This document shows, piece after piece, positions 37,901 through 48,778 of a stretch of DNA of 64,000 nt (position 1 is the stretch's first letter; each line of letters opens with the position of its first letter). The notes under the pieces are model-generated. The model was not told the origin of the DNA, searched no databases, and saw only the letters and a list, made by a program, of their open reading frames with translations. Where the stretch lies: positions 18,095,450 through 18,159,449 of the forward strand of contig NC_079902.1 of NCBI RefSeq assembly GCF_024868665.1, in the 5' to 3' direction. This stretch comes from Triplophysa rosa (taxonomy: Eukaryota > Chordata > Actinopteri > Cypriniformes > Nemacheilidae). The translations under genes and the position numbers were made by a program.

Positions 37901-38411
37901 CCCACACCCAGCCAGGATAGTGAGGAGGGGAGAGGTGAGGGGGATTATTAAGATATAAAATAGATGAACAGAGAAGATGGGGTGATGATGGTACAGGTGC
38001 ATGCGAAAAAAATTTACCGTATATGTTTAGTAGAGTTCCCTGTTAACTTTTTCTTTTGAAATTCCTAAAGAGAAAAATTAATTAGACACAGTTGGGAAAA
38101 TTTGTGAGAGTGTAAAGATATGTCTGATTTTTCTAAAGATATTTCTGACTGTTTGTTCTGAGAATAATATCTGTATGTGTTTTAGTTGAGAGAGAAGAAA
38201 ATATCTCACCTGAACATTCAGATGTTAGTCGTGTGTCATCAGGAACAGAAGGTTGGTCACCAGAACTGTCAGTTTTTTATATATAAAATATATTTAATAA
38301 ACATGGTTTGACATCTTTTAAAATGTAAAAAAAACTAAATATTTCTGTCTCTCCCCTTTAGACTTTCACTCAAGTTTTGACAAGCCACAAGATGCAGAGC
38401 ACAAGGAGTAA
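20286..38411 (+). CDS. ccdc88b: CCDC88-family Hook/coiled-coil protein, 1617 aa, 29 exons
   Basis: All 29 exons join in phase (1618 codons with TAA). The product has an N-terminal Hook domain (residues 1-224), a very long coiled coil (about 225-1430), and a short basic/Ser-rich tail. CCDC88 proteins (A girdin, B HkRP3/gipie, C daple) link microtubule or dynein transport and signalling; CCDC88B acts in immune cells, where it is reported to take part in lytic-granule/MTOC polarisation and T-cell maturation. Length is nearer CCDC88B (about 1476 aa in human) than A (about 1870) or C (about 2030), and the tail lacks the long C-terminal region of A and C. Nearby macrod1, rom1 and malat1 fit the human 11q12-q13 neighbourhood of CCDC88B. 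Poly(A) signals AATAAA at 38509 and 38539. Introns carry several transposons. Exon coordinates are in the three part entries. Confidence 0.93.
21040..21175 (+). repeat. Degenerate tRNA-derived SINE
   Basis: TATAGCTCAGCTGATAGAGC resembles an A box, and ACGTCTGCCAAATGCG is the shared SINE tail. Lies in ccdc88b intron 3. Confidence 0.6.
21176..22244. other. ccdc88b intron 3, remainder
   Basis: AT-rich sequence; I see no further exon, RNA gene or recognisable repeat. Confidence 0.5.
23126..36296 (+). CDS. ccdc88b: ccdc88b exons 8-25: long coiled coil
   Basis: Exons 23126-23268, 23361-23442, 23580-23738, 24455-24601, 24738-24915, 26580-26695, 26777-26866, 26991-27626, 29353-29532, 29775-30115, 30290-30416, 31782-32168, 32336-32497, 33009-33286, 34035-34178, 34843-35029, 35807-35952, 36183-36296. 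Heptad-rich, Glu/Lys/Leu/Gln-dominated sequence throughout. Exon 15 (26991-27626) carries a highly charged stretch of about 100 residues (runs such as GKDTRKERQDRKEERERE) that breaks the heptads. Exon 19 has a Ser/Thr-rich, non-coiled insert (TEALQLTADPQETTVR). Exon 25 contains KIMDQYRVLEPG, close to the KIMDQY motif near the end of the coil in other CCDC88 proteins. Confidence 0.92.
23773..24333 (-). mobile_element. Solo LTR of a retrotransposon
   Basis: 561 bp beginning TGTCAGGG and ending CGTGACA, flanked on both sides by the 5-bp duplication TATAG (23768-23772 and 24334-24338). The TG...CA ends, 5-bp target duplication and a minus-strand AATAAA about 90 nt from the minus-strand end are LTR hallmarks. 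No internal retroviral-type genes are present. Probably Ty3/Gypsy-like, in ccdc88b intron 10. Confidence 0.82.
25183..25556 (+). mobile_element. Angel-like MITE, tandem copy 1
   Basis: Starts TTAAAGGGATAGTTCACCCA in ccdc88b intron 12 and is followed directly by a second copy. Confidence 0.82.
25557..25943 (+). mobile_element. Angel-like MITE, tandem copy 2
   Basis: Starts GAACAGTTCACCC, with no spacer after copy 1. The right end is degraded. Confidence 0.75.
26200..26475. repeat. Palindrome-rich TTTACTATAGTAAA repeat
   Basis: Repeated ACTATAGTAAA, ACCACAGTAAAG and ATACAGTATACTG units of dyad symmetry, ending in TATATA runs. In ccdc88b intron 12. Confidence 0.65.
28055..28440. repeat. Degenerate tandem repeat, GATGATGTCATAAT-like units
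   Basis: At least eight imperfect copies of a motif near GTGATGATGTCATAATGAG, interrupted at about 28220-28400. In ccdc88b intron 15. Confidence 0.65.
28541..29135. mobile_element. TTAA-flanked nonautonomous element (piggyBac-like)
   Basis: Ends CCCTTGTGTGGTGTTC and, inverted, CCCTTGTATGGTGTTC, each abutting TTAA (28537-28540 and 29136-29139). Internal palindromic GGTCYRSWGGACC motifs. No transposase. TTAA duplications are typical of the piggyBac superfamily. In ccdc88b intron 15. Confidence 0.8.
29165..29335 (+). repeat. tRNA-derived SINE
   Basis: Contains a B-box-like GGGTCGATTCCCA and the tail ACTGCTTTGGATAAGGCATC. It ends close to the acceptor of ccdc88b exon 16 at 29352. Confidence 0.7.
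31058..31210 (+). repeat. tRNA-derived SINE
   Basis: A box TGGCTCAGTGGTTAGAGCA, B box GGTTTGATCCC, tail AAGCGCCTGCTAAATGCATA. In ccdc88b intron 18. Confidence 0.88.
31284..31602 (+). mobile_element. Angel-like MITE, full length
   Basis: TTAAAGTGATAGTTCACCC at the left and GGGTGAACTATCCCTTTAA inverted at the right. In ccdc88b intron 18. Confidence 0.9.
32571..32945 (+). repeat. Dispersed repeat fragment in ccdc88b intron 20
   Basis: Starts GCTGGTCATATAATTAGAAT and ends with GGCATGGAGTCGATCAGTCT; this type of sequence is a common interspersed DNA-element remnant in fish. It stops about 60 nt before the acceptor of exon 21. Confidence 0.55.
33520..33577. repeat. A-rich low-complexity tract
   Basis: Near-pure poly(A) with scattered G and C, in ccdc88b intron 21. 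Confidence 0.85.
33830..33885 (+). repeat. SINE tail fragment
   Basis: CAAGTCATTTTGGATAAAAG and the following residues match the 3' tail of the SINE at 31058-31210; the tRNA head is missing. Confidence 0.6.
34179..34842. other. ccdc88b intron 22
   Basis: AT-rich; no exon, RNA or clear repeat recognised. Confidence 0.5.
35505..35640 (+). repeat. Dispersed repeat copy A (TCTCCATATTTCGTGATTTT type)
   Basis: Shares TGCTGTCCTTCCGAAACCTT, CCATAAATCGTTATTAGTCA and TTTTTGCAAATATATAACCA-like blocks with copies near 54893 and 55247. In ccdc88b intron 23. Confidence 0.65.
36619..38411 (+). CDS. ccdc88b: ccdc88b exons 26-29: C-terminal tail
   Basis: Exons 36619-36770, 37638-37934, 38186-38251, 38362-38411. 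Begins KKSNWIADRMKKLIKPK, a basic segment conserved right after the coil in the CCDC88 family, then a Gly/Ser/Arg-rich region and an acidic end (EREENISPEHSD) finishing KPQDAEHKE. No G-alpha-binding motif or C-terminal PDZ ligand like those of CCDC88A/C is apparent, which fits CCDC88B. Exon 27 ends at a clean GTGAGG donor, which argues against it being terminal. Confidence 0.88.
36771..37637. other. ccdc88b intron 26
   Basis: The exon 26 frame continues open for about 130 nt past the GTGAGA donor, which could give a short retained-intron tail. Otherwise nothing recognised. Confidence 0.45.
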
Positions 38412-38605
38412 AACAATCCAAATGTTAACATTATTCTAAAAAAAAATATTTTTACAATTTTTTTTACTTTCATAAATCAGATTATGTACTATTGCAATAT
38501 GTAAAAACAATAAACACAAAGATATATATTGTGAAAACAATAAAAAATGATTATTTTATCAAATATGCATGGTGTCTCAAGTATGAAAATATATATATGC
38601 ATAAA

Positions 38606-38682
38606 TATACAGCCACAATACATCTAGAAATGCTGATTAAATGAAAATTTGGAATGGTTTTTCGTGGCTGTAAATTTATAAA
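38606..38682. repeat. Fragment of the TIR element found whole at 49644-50152
   Basis: ATGCTGATTAAATGAAAATT and GGAATGGTTTTT match the right end of that element. Confidence 0.55.
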
Positions 38683-38738
38683 AATGTAACGGCCATCCTT
38701 GCTAAATAACATCCTTAACCAGCCAAAAGTTGTTTTAA

Positions 38739-40063
38739 CGCTTATGCGGTCTCTATTAATGTTTTAACTTGTTAAAGTTGTTGGAGGATTTATGATTTTT
38801 TTATAAATAAATATATATTTTAATAGATTTACAGATGAGGGAAACAATGGAAGCAATTGGAACAACATAAGGACAACAAAAAGCATAAGTGCAATAAAAG
38901 AAAACTGGTCTCATATAGCCTACCACAGTATACAGAGCTAAGGTTTTTTTTTTTTGAAAGAGAAAAGAGATATAAGTCGGAACTGATCAGTCAGGTGTTG
39001 ACGGAAGAGATGTGTTTTCAGATGGTTCTTAAAGAAGACCCACATTTCTAAATTTCATTCATGGGGATTAGACCAACTGAAAGATATCTTTTCACAAGTT
39101 TTTTCAGTTGGATTCATATTATGGATTGGATTCATATTATTCATACATATTATGAAATCACAATTATAACAATAAAAATTACTTTTTGTCAAAGTTTAGC
39201 ATTTTTTGTACTGAACCTCCCCAGTTTTTCCAATAATGTTATGATTAGAATCAAACCTGAACAAGATGTTACAAAGAGAAAAGTTGCAGTCTTTAGAGTT
39301 TAACTAACTAGAGAGACTAACGGAAGCAGTGTTTGTTACAAGTAAGGTTTGACAGAAATTTGGGCTTACCTTGTCGTTGTTCAGGTCGTTAAACATGAGT
39401 ATGAGTTTGTCATAGTGAATTCCTATGGAGAAATCACTTGCTGCCGTCCACGTGATTGAAAACAACCTTTCAGTGAGCTATTTTTAGTGTGCATGCGACA
39501 CCCGCATCGACACAGGCAGACTGCTCGGTCCTATTTCTCCGTGGCGATGATGGCGTGAGGTTAAAAATCATAACAAACAAATTTGAAAGTGGGGGGGACA
39601 AGAGCGGGATTTTGAAAAGTGGAGGGGACATGTCCCCAGTGGAAATTACGCACCTGTCAGTTACTAATGTAAGAGAACTGCGTGTCTGTGCTAAATTGTT
39701 TAGTCTCATCCTTTCATCTCTCTCTCTCTCCCTCTTTCTCTCTGTGTGATATATGCATCATATGCATTGTTGTAAGTGTGCCACTTTAATTCTGTCTATG
39801 TGCGATTTGCGTTGTTTCTGGTTTTGAGGATGAATTTTGTTCATTTTCTAAGTGGGGTCTCTCGAGACCCCGAAGACCATGAGTGTGACTTTTTTTCACA
39901 CCAACATAAAATCAAGATATCATTCCAATTTTTTTTTATTTGTAGATCTACAAAGTGTTGACCACTTTACAAAGTATCATGCCATTTGGACAAAGAGAAC
40001 ATTTCCTTCTATTTTAGCAAACGTCATTTGCGGGTCAAAAAGACCCTAAAGACCGCATAAGGG
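38739..40063. mobile_element. 1.3-kb TTAA-flanked nonautonomous element
   Basis: Left end CGCTTATGCGGTCT after TTAA (38735-38738); right end AGACCGCATAAGGG before TTAA (40064-40067) is its inverted copy. The interior has no transposase frame. Confidence 0.7.
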
Positions 40064-40065
40064 TT

Positions 40066-40160
40066 AAACTGGTTTTCCAGGCTGACCAGCTAAAAACACC
40101 CAAAACTACAAAAACCTGCTTGACCAAACTCGAAGACCATGATAAAACCAGCAAACATGC
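40066..40160. repeat. CCAGCTAAAAAC-type repeat fragment
   Basis: TTTTCCAGGCTGACCAGCTA and related short units, a common low-complexity dispersed repeat in cyprinids. Confidence 0.45.
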
Positions 40161-40974
40161 TTTAGCAACGATAGTATTCTATCTATGTATCTCCTATTAT
40201 TTACCACTATGTGGCAAATCCCAGTGGTGTTTTCATCAGTATGGTTAGGAGAGTGTCCTAGACAAAGCGATGCTAACAGGATATTTATGAGAGCAGATGA
40301 ATTCATGCTGTCTCATTGGAAAGAACCTGACACTTTACATACTCTGACATTTAGAGAGGAGGGAGATGATGATGATGGGGGTCTTAAAACAACGAGGGTG
40401 CAGGCAAATAAGGTTTTTTACATTCCTTGGCTGGGGTGAATCATAACTCAAAAACGACAAATGGAACGCTAATACAATTCATGAATTATGCAGTTGTCAT
40501 GGCAACATTAATCAAAATGCGTCAGTCTGCAGACCATTTTGTCGATGAATTGATGATATACTGAGCAAGATGATTCACAGAGATCAGAGATTGTCACTCA
40601 GTACACCACATTTTAAACAATGACAAAGACGCTGCATTCAAAAGGTTTGGACTAAACTCTGTAAATTGATTTTTCGTCCGGAGATGCACAAAAACACATT
40701 TTTCAGGCTGAAGTGTTGAACTAACAAAAAGAGTGGTGAAGTTGGCATGATTTAGGCTAAAATTAGAGGACCCCTGAGGGTAGCATTCATTAGGTTGAGA
40801 GGAGAATGATTATTTTTTGAGATCTCAGGCCTGATTGCCTCTCAGATAGGGCTCTCGGAACAAAGAGACCACAATTTTTATCTGTACCAACGCAGCAGTT
40901 GTGAAGTGAGATCTTACTGACCCTATGGCATTGATGTCTATGAAATATGAATTATGATTGCTAGTAATTTACAA

Positions 40975-41115
40975 ATAAGTACTAAAAAGTACCATGCACT
41001 ACCACAGCATTTTTGGAGGTACAATAGAGTACCATGTAAATACCATGGTACATGGTAAAAAGTCTATGTATTACTATCAGGTACCATAGTACTACCACAG
41101 TATGTTTTCATAGGG
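40975..41115. repeat. Palindromic TACCATGGTA repeat
   Basis: Multiple AGTACCATG and ACTACCACAG units including a perfect ATACCATGGTA dyad. Confidence 0.65.
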
Positions 41116-41407
41116 GTATCTATTAGAATCATTCTCATCTAACCCCATTCGTTCTCTTTTTCCTTTCATTAACAGTTTGGTGCGCCACCGTAAAACCCCA
41201 TCATCCTCCCTCCCATACTTGTTTCTCCTCCAGTGTATTAAAGGCTTTGACGCTCTCAGTAAAAAGCTGATTTATTTTGTGGCGGTATCGATCGCTCTCT
41301 GCATTAAAGATTATAATTCATTACCCCAGCCACTTTTAATACATTAAACATTCAAAATAAAAATAAAATAAAATCGAGGCGGGTGAGAGGAGAGCACTCA
41401 GACACTA

Positions 41408-41436
41408 TCCACACACACACACACACACACACACAC
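41408..41436. repeat. (CA)n microsatellite
   Basis: About 14 uninterrupted CA units. Confidence 0.95.
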
Positions 41437-42797
41437 TGTTTCAATCACATTTGGATAAACACACGTGCATGGAAAACTTTAACACCTAAAAACAGCCGTT
41501 TTTTTAAGGTATAATTATACACTTTCACCTTATTTAAATATGTAAATGAATTAAATCACACTAGCTCTGTTAAAATTGAGCACATATTTGCACACTCTGA
41601 ATTGTGGAAATTTACATGAATTAGCTTCCGTCAGTATCATTACTAATTACTCCAGCATTTTTAATATTTATTCTAGAGAGTAGACACAAGACGCAAGATG
41701 CAGATGATAAGAGTTGAAAATGATATACCTGTGTGTCCCCTTACCAATCAAAGTTTAAAAACATTTTTTAAATGTAAGGTGGACTCTTGACAGCCAAGCA
41801 TCACTTAAATTTTCAAATTGTTTTTGAAATTTCACTCAAATTGTCAAAGTGACATACACATCACAAGCTAAAGAAAACAAAGTGATGCAAGAAACCCACA
41901 ATTCTTGTAAATACAATACATTCTAAGATCATCGAAAAGATCCATCAAAGTCATTGCACTCTGTCATGTGGGCTGAGCATTTCGCAAATACCTGAAGATG
42001 GATGACAAACATAGAATGAAAAAAGACAGAGATACAACAGACCATTTAATAATAGAGAGAACATGCAGTCATGCATTTGTGCTCAAAATGTATTGCTCAC
42101 AAATGACCCAGTGTTCCATTATCACGGCAAGCGCTCATACCGGGTTGTTCTTATTGCAAATACTGCATTTAGGGCTTGTGCACAAATTTTATTGATGCAA
42201 ATCTAAACACTATCTACTCTTATGTTTGCACTTTAACTTGTTTTTAATTGGTTCTCTGGCTTAATTTTTCAATTTTTAATTCTTAATGCTCATTCTCTGG
42301 ATGAATATTACGAACAAACACTTTGAATGTCATACTGCTACAGAGTAATGTGGTAAACAAACTATAATCTTATTTTAACTGCCTCCATGTGCTTTGGGAT
42401 TCCTGCAATTGTTAAATATTAGATTAGTAATATTACATTAGATATACGCTACAGTTTTGTCAGACAGACAGAAATGATACCACTCTCATACAATACAGTA
42501 AGCAAACATCTTAAATATTTCAGTAGACACCAACAAAGAGAAAACACATGTATACGCACACACACATAGGTAGATGCCACAGAGCTCAGGAGATGCAGCT
42601 TAACTTCACTAAAAATAATTCGTGTTCTGCTGCCACAGTGTTTACTGGAGAACAAAAGTAAACTGCGTATTTAATTAAAGGGATTGTACAGACACACAGA
42701 TAAGCTTTCGACTGGAACCTTCAACTCTTCAACAAAGTCTGAGAAAAATGTCACACAACAGTTTTTTGATAAACCTTTTCCTCATACGTAACTCTGC

Positions 42798-43047
42798 TTA
42801 AAAGGATATTTCACCTAAAATGAACATTTTTCCATCATCTACTTACTCTAATGTCTACACCTGTATGACTTACTTTCTTCTACAGAACACAAAAGAAGAT
42901 ATTTTGAAGAATGTCGGTAACCAAACAACATTGGCCCCCATTGATTTTGTATGGACACATTTTTCAAAATATCTTTTGTGTTCCACAGAAGAAAGAGTAA
43001 AATCTAACTGAATACAATTTTTATTTCTGTGTGAACTATCCCTTTAA
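42798..43047 (+). mobile_element. Angel-like MITE
   Basis: TTAAAAGGATATTTCACCTA on the left and GTGAACTATCCCTTTAAG on the right. Confidence 0.85.
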
Positions 43048-45170
43048 GTTGAACATCTCATTCCAAACCACCCCCCTCGCACCTCCGGTTTACCCTTTAC
43101 TCCCTCTAATGTTGGTGTTTCCGGCTCTGACAGGCTTTCAACTAGTAAATCAGTGAATTGATCTTGAGGGGCAGCCGAGTGTCCTGGGTTCTGCTAAAGA
43201 TCCATTTTCATTTCACAAGCAGACCCTCCACCCCCCGCCAACGTCTTCTCCAGCATCCATAAACATCAGCATCCCACAACACTAGGTGACCCATAACTCC
43301 TTCAACCTTTTCTTCCTCTTACACTCTCGCTCGCACAGATCTTTCTGTTCTACCCATGGGTGTAATGTTTTTATACAGTAAGCAAGGGTGCTCTATTGTA
43401 ATGAATAACAGAGCACGAGGCCATATAGCGCTATATTGCCTCACAGTTGTATAAATAAGAAAGTAATATCCAGAATAATTAGTTTGTGTCGTTTTTTTTA
43501 GCAAGAAAAGTTTCAGAATAAGCAAAGTAAAGCAAACTAAATTGCAACTGACAACCAGTGATCACCAGACATTTTCATTGTGAGGAAAAGTGTGTCTTTG
43601 ACATTTTCATAATAGCCCCTTTTGTGTTCCACTAAGATGTGTGAATGTGTAATTCCTTCACAGTTTTAGACAAAGCCGTTGCATTTGTCAGATGCTTTTT
43701 TCAAATAAACTTACTATGCATTTTTAGCTCATGTGTGTGTTGTATGTGTGTTCCCTTGGAATCCAATTGCGCTCGCGCCACCAACCAATTGAGATACCAG
43801 AACACGACGCTTCCGGTTCTACAAGATCGAACCAGATTTAAACACCGACAATCTGTGTCCACAACACGAGGATAAAACGACAGGGCTGTGAGGTATAGCT
43901 CGGTTTGACTGACAGAATCAGATGTTCCGCGCCTGACAATACACACGAAGCGCAGCTAGAGGGAGAGACAGAAGCGAGCTGATAAGATCGTTGGAAATGA
44001 GAGCACAGAGGGCACGGGCGAGACAGATAAGGGATAAGGGGGAGAGCGCGGCAAAAAACGAGAGACGACAAGCTCTCATCTCTCGCTGCGGTTCTTCCGC
44101 TAGCCTATAGGATGCACTCCAGCGTCATCTTCACTGAAGGGTTCCTATTTCAGCAACAGCCCCACACTGGCTGCTTTCACTGTGCCAATACAGCAAATTA
44201 AATAACACTTTACTAAGAGGGCTAGAGAGGGCCGGAGAGCCGGATTGAAAGAGGTAGGAAAGGAAGAGCTAAGTGCTGAGGGGACGGTGATGAAGACTGG
44301 ATTTAGGATAATTACTCCGCAGAGCGCTGCCTCGCGTCCTCTCTCATCCGCTCGCCTTCGTTCCCCCCTCCGCTCTCATTATTTGGAGACGCTCGCCTGA
44401 TGACAGTATCTGAGTTGGCTGTCGCTTATTAAAAAAGGAAAATTGCTTCAGATGAGTTTATTAAACTCATCTCTCTCCCTTCACAGATAGAGCGACATGC
44501 TGAGATGAAAGGCGGCGTTGGAAACGGCTATACGAGATGTCCAAACCGCAGGAAAGAAATAAATCACGTAACAATTGGGAGTTCTTTCCATCTGACAGGG
44601 GAATTAGTTCGACACGGGAAACAAAATACGCAATACGCATCAATATATTAAGATATTTCATCTGTTCTAAACCCATTTGCTGACATTATACTATTAACTC
44701 AAAGGCTTACGGTGTAATTAATGAAAGTTGCATTAAGAGCGGCCCGAGCCATTAGTTCAGAGAGAGGAGTTGACTTTAATGAGAGCCTTTTATCACACTG
44801 GAAGACAGAAAGTACACTGAAGAAGTAGAAATAGTGCACTTTCATTATAGGTTAAGCGTTACAAGCATTGACGTGCACTTTTGATTTCCTTAGATTTAAT
44901 TCACAATTTAATTAACAAGTCTATATAAACAATACGCACACAGAACACCATTTTAACACAGTGAAAAAACATTTGACACAACTTCAAAGCAAAATGACTT
45001 TATCCAGAAACTGAATTACGCGTAGCAATGTTTGGGTGATGCGTATCAGGCAGTGTCGTGCAGCTATTATCGCTGTTGTTTGTCAGACTACATCAGGTAG
45101 CGAGATGCACTGATGTGGCGGAAAGAGGCTTGAACTTGTGTGGCGTTTCCACAGCAACTATGACATCCTC

Positions 45171-48100
45171 TCATAATTTGCTCTTTGGTGGTGAACCTGC
45201 AGGTGAAAAACAGGTCTAATAGAGCTGAAAGTGCACAAATACATTAACAATCACCACTGCATACAGACATGAACACTGGAGGTTTGGCCATGCAAGATGT
45301 TACAATGAAACAAATGTGTGTCGTCACAGTATCAGCTTTCGGCACGTTTGTGAATATTTCATAAAGACATTAAATTTAGTACTATGAAATCTTAAATTAG
45401 TCAGTGTGGTGCTTTGGAATTAATTTCCTTTAACAACGTAAACACTGCATCTCATTAAAATGCTAATGCAGTCGGTGTTAGTTTGTTAGCAGCACGAGCT
45501 GCATGCTGTCGCACGACAGCTGTGCTAAAATAATAACTTCGACTAGTTTGTGCCTTGTCTCGAAACACAGAAAAAAATGAAACAACTGACATCAGAGTTC
45601 GAACCACCAATCACCTGTCCTCTAAATGAATGTCTCAGTCTGGCCAGGAGGCTTTGAAATGCACATTTTAGAAATGTGATGACAGGACAGAACCACTGGG
45701 TACATTTTGTTTCCAAGGGTGATTATGAAATAGTTTAAGATGAAAAATAATTATATACGACAGCTTCTTGTTCCTCACAGGCTGTTTTCAAAATAGGTTA
45801 GTGGTGACAATGAAAAAAATAAAATGTTGAAAACATAAAATGTAAAAACATATAAACACATATTTAATTCATGTTAAATTTGATTAAAATAATGTTAGTA
45901 TTGATACAAGTCACTGTAAAATGTGTCTGTGTGTGTGAGTCAGTGACAGACCTCGTGGAAAGTAGGCAGACAGTCTTGTTTCATACAGCTCTTTGTCAGA
46001 CTTCAGAAACACACAGAAGATGACCCGGTCCAACTGACAGCAGACGAAACAAGAAAGAGAGAAATAAAAAATGAATGAAGACTGAATAGCTCAAGCTGTG
46101 ATTTTAGAGCAGAAACAGAGAGCACTACGCACACACACTTTAGGCAATACTCATAAGCTTAATGATGCAATTCCACAAACGACAGGAAAATCATTTCCAT
46201 TTGTTTCTTCAGTTTGTAAAAATAAACATGAAGGATGCAAAATTCTAGACTTCCGTTGCAACTGCATTTTTGTTTGTTTTTACCTTAACACTTTACAATA
46301 AGGTAGTTAATGCATGAACTAACAATGGGCAATATATGTTTTCAGCATTTATTAATCATTGTCAAAGGTATAAATCACCCAAAAATGTGTTTTAGGAAAA
46401 AAAAGGTTGTTTTTTCAAAACGTGTATATGACTTTCTTCTGAACAACATAAAATAAGATATCTTGAAGAACTTTGATAACCAAACAACCACTGAATTGCA
46501 CTGAATGGACACAAAGCCACTGGGACATTTCTCAAAATATCTTCTTTTGTGTTTCACAGATGAAATAGATTAATACAGATTTTGAATAAAATGAAATTAT
46601 TTTGAATTTTTATTTTGAGTGAACAGCTACAACTTGATTTTGAATGTATTTGTACAAATGGTGAAATGAACATAAGATTAAAATAAAGAAGAACTGATGG
46701 TAGCAAGTTTACATTAACTAGTAAGCATGCCTTAAAGTGAAAGCTCCAAAGATGTCATCATTTACTCACCCTCTTGTCATTTCAAACCTGTATGACTTTC
46801 TTTCTTCTGCAGAACACAAAAGAAGATATCACAAAGAAAGTTGGTAGCCGAACAGCAACTGTATCCATTCACTTCTATTATATGGACACAAAACCAATGC
46901 AAGTGAATGGGTGCCGTCGCTGTTCGGTTAATAACATTCCTAAAATATCATCTTCAAGAAGGTCAGAGAGTTCTAAATGACAAGAGGGTGAGTAAATGAA
47001 AGAATTTGCATTTTTTGGGCGATCACTTTAACAAACAGAACATTATTACCATTAGCATTTCAACAAACTAATGTAATTGGCAAAATTACATTAATTTACC
47101 CTGTTTCAACATTTTCAATTTACAGACTTTTTCAGTCATATGATCTCCCCTGTGGAAGGGCGGTCCACTAGAAAAGACCACTCGGGTACAATTGGTTAGC
47201 ATATTCGAATGTCTGGGCCTTCTAGCCGGAGAGGCGCTGTGCCAATGACCTAACTGTCCTTGACAGAACACCAGCACCAGTCCCAAATGCTTTGTGGTGA
47301 AAAAAACAACATAAAAAGAATACATTGAGATCCTTGCCAGCATCCTAGAACCTCCATCTCCATGACAACAGTGGCGAGGGCAGGTGGGCTGTTCCTGCTT
47401 CTAATCATGTTCTTGTAACACATCATTGCATCCAGCCAGCACTCCTCCTCTGCCACTGAATTCTCTCTCCCTCTCTCTGTCATTTCTCTCTCTGTCTTGT
47501 CTAGCATTGTTATTTTCTTTCCTTTTCCACTTTCTTTTGCCAAAACGACGCTGTCTTTCTCACTCTCACTCATCCTGTCTTGCTTTGTCTGTCTGATTCA
47601 GATTCAAATTCGGGAAGCTTTATTGGCACGGTAAAAAATAGAGCTGAGCCAATAGATCTTGAAGTATCGATACTCGCAAAACTGATGTGGTACTAGGAAG
47701 ATTAATGCTCAGTTTTAATATTGATATAAAGAGTTTTATTTATTTAGTATGAAAATTAATGTATACCATAAGCTTCAACGTTTTTTTATCTTTATTTGCA
47801 GATAATTGGTTATGCTCTGTAAGTTCACCCAAAAATGAAAATTCTGTCATTATTTACTCACCCTCTTGTCATTTCAAACCTGTATGTCTTTCTTTTTTTT
47901 GCGCATAAACACATAAGAAAATATTTTGAAGAATGTTGGTAACCGAACAGTGCCGGCACCCATTCGCTTTTATTGTACAGACACGAAACCAATGCAAGTC
48001 AATGGGTGCCAGTTAACAACATTCTTCAAAATATCTTCTTTTGTGTTCTGCAGAAAAAAGAAAGTCACACAGGCTTTAAATGACATGAGGGTAAGTAAAT

Positions 48101-48709
48101 AATTAATATATGATAAACAATAACAGAAGTCTGATCATTTGCCGTTAAGGCTTTATTTTATTAGCCATATCGATATTGGCAATATTATCTTTAAAGGCAG
48201 TAAAACACAAAATATAAAAAAGTGGTATAGATCATCCTTATATGCATGCATTAACGCAGACATATAATATTTCCTCTCTCTCTTTCTGTCTCTGTCTTTC
48301 TCTGTGGGTTAGAGGAGCAGCGGGGTTCGCAGGCAGTAAAGCGCTGGTTAATTAGTGCTCTGTAATTAGGGTGTCTCTGTCATTTTGCATGTCTGTAGCG
48401 TAAAAGAAGGCGAGAGCAACTAAGCACGCAGCTCAGAGTGAGATGAAAGCTCAGGACTGGAGAGACAGATCAGCGAGGAGATGTGAGGGAAAAAAATCAC
48501 AGATGTGGTAAGGGAAAATAAAGGGAGAGTGGCCGCAGCGTGGGGTATGCAGAAAGTTTTGCTGAAGATGTCCTGACGGCTCATTTCCTGTTAAATCTTC
48601 TCTTGACTCACATTAAAGCATGGGGGCCAAAGATTGTCAATATATTTGCAGATTTTTTTTTTCTGTGCAGCCTATACAAGCTCCGTTAGGAACCAATTAA
48701 AACTGAGGT

Positions 48710-48778
<69 letters not shown>

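Larger units (their letters stand above)
38412..45170. other. Tail-to-tail intergenic region between ccdc88b and macrod1
   Basis: Holds ccdc88b poly(A) signals (38509, 38539), a TTAA-flanked element, an Angel-like MITE, a (CA)n tract at 41408-41436, palindromic GGTACCATG-type repeats, and two GC-richer stretches (41150-41350, 43720-44830) that could be regulatory. No coding exon found. Confidence 0.55.

Noticed and set aside
45905..45958. Read-through macrod1 C-terminus ending HILQ instead of SKL
   Set aside because: It runs into a CA-rich intronic stretch. The downstream acceptor is much stronger and in phase, though the donor GTCTGT is not ideal, so this stays a fallback.
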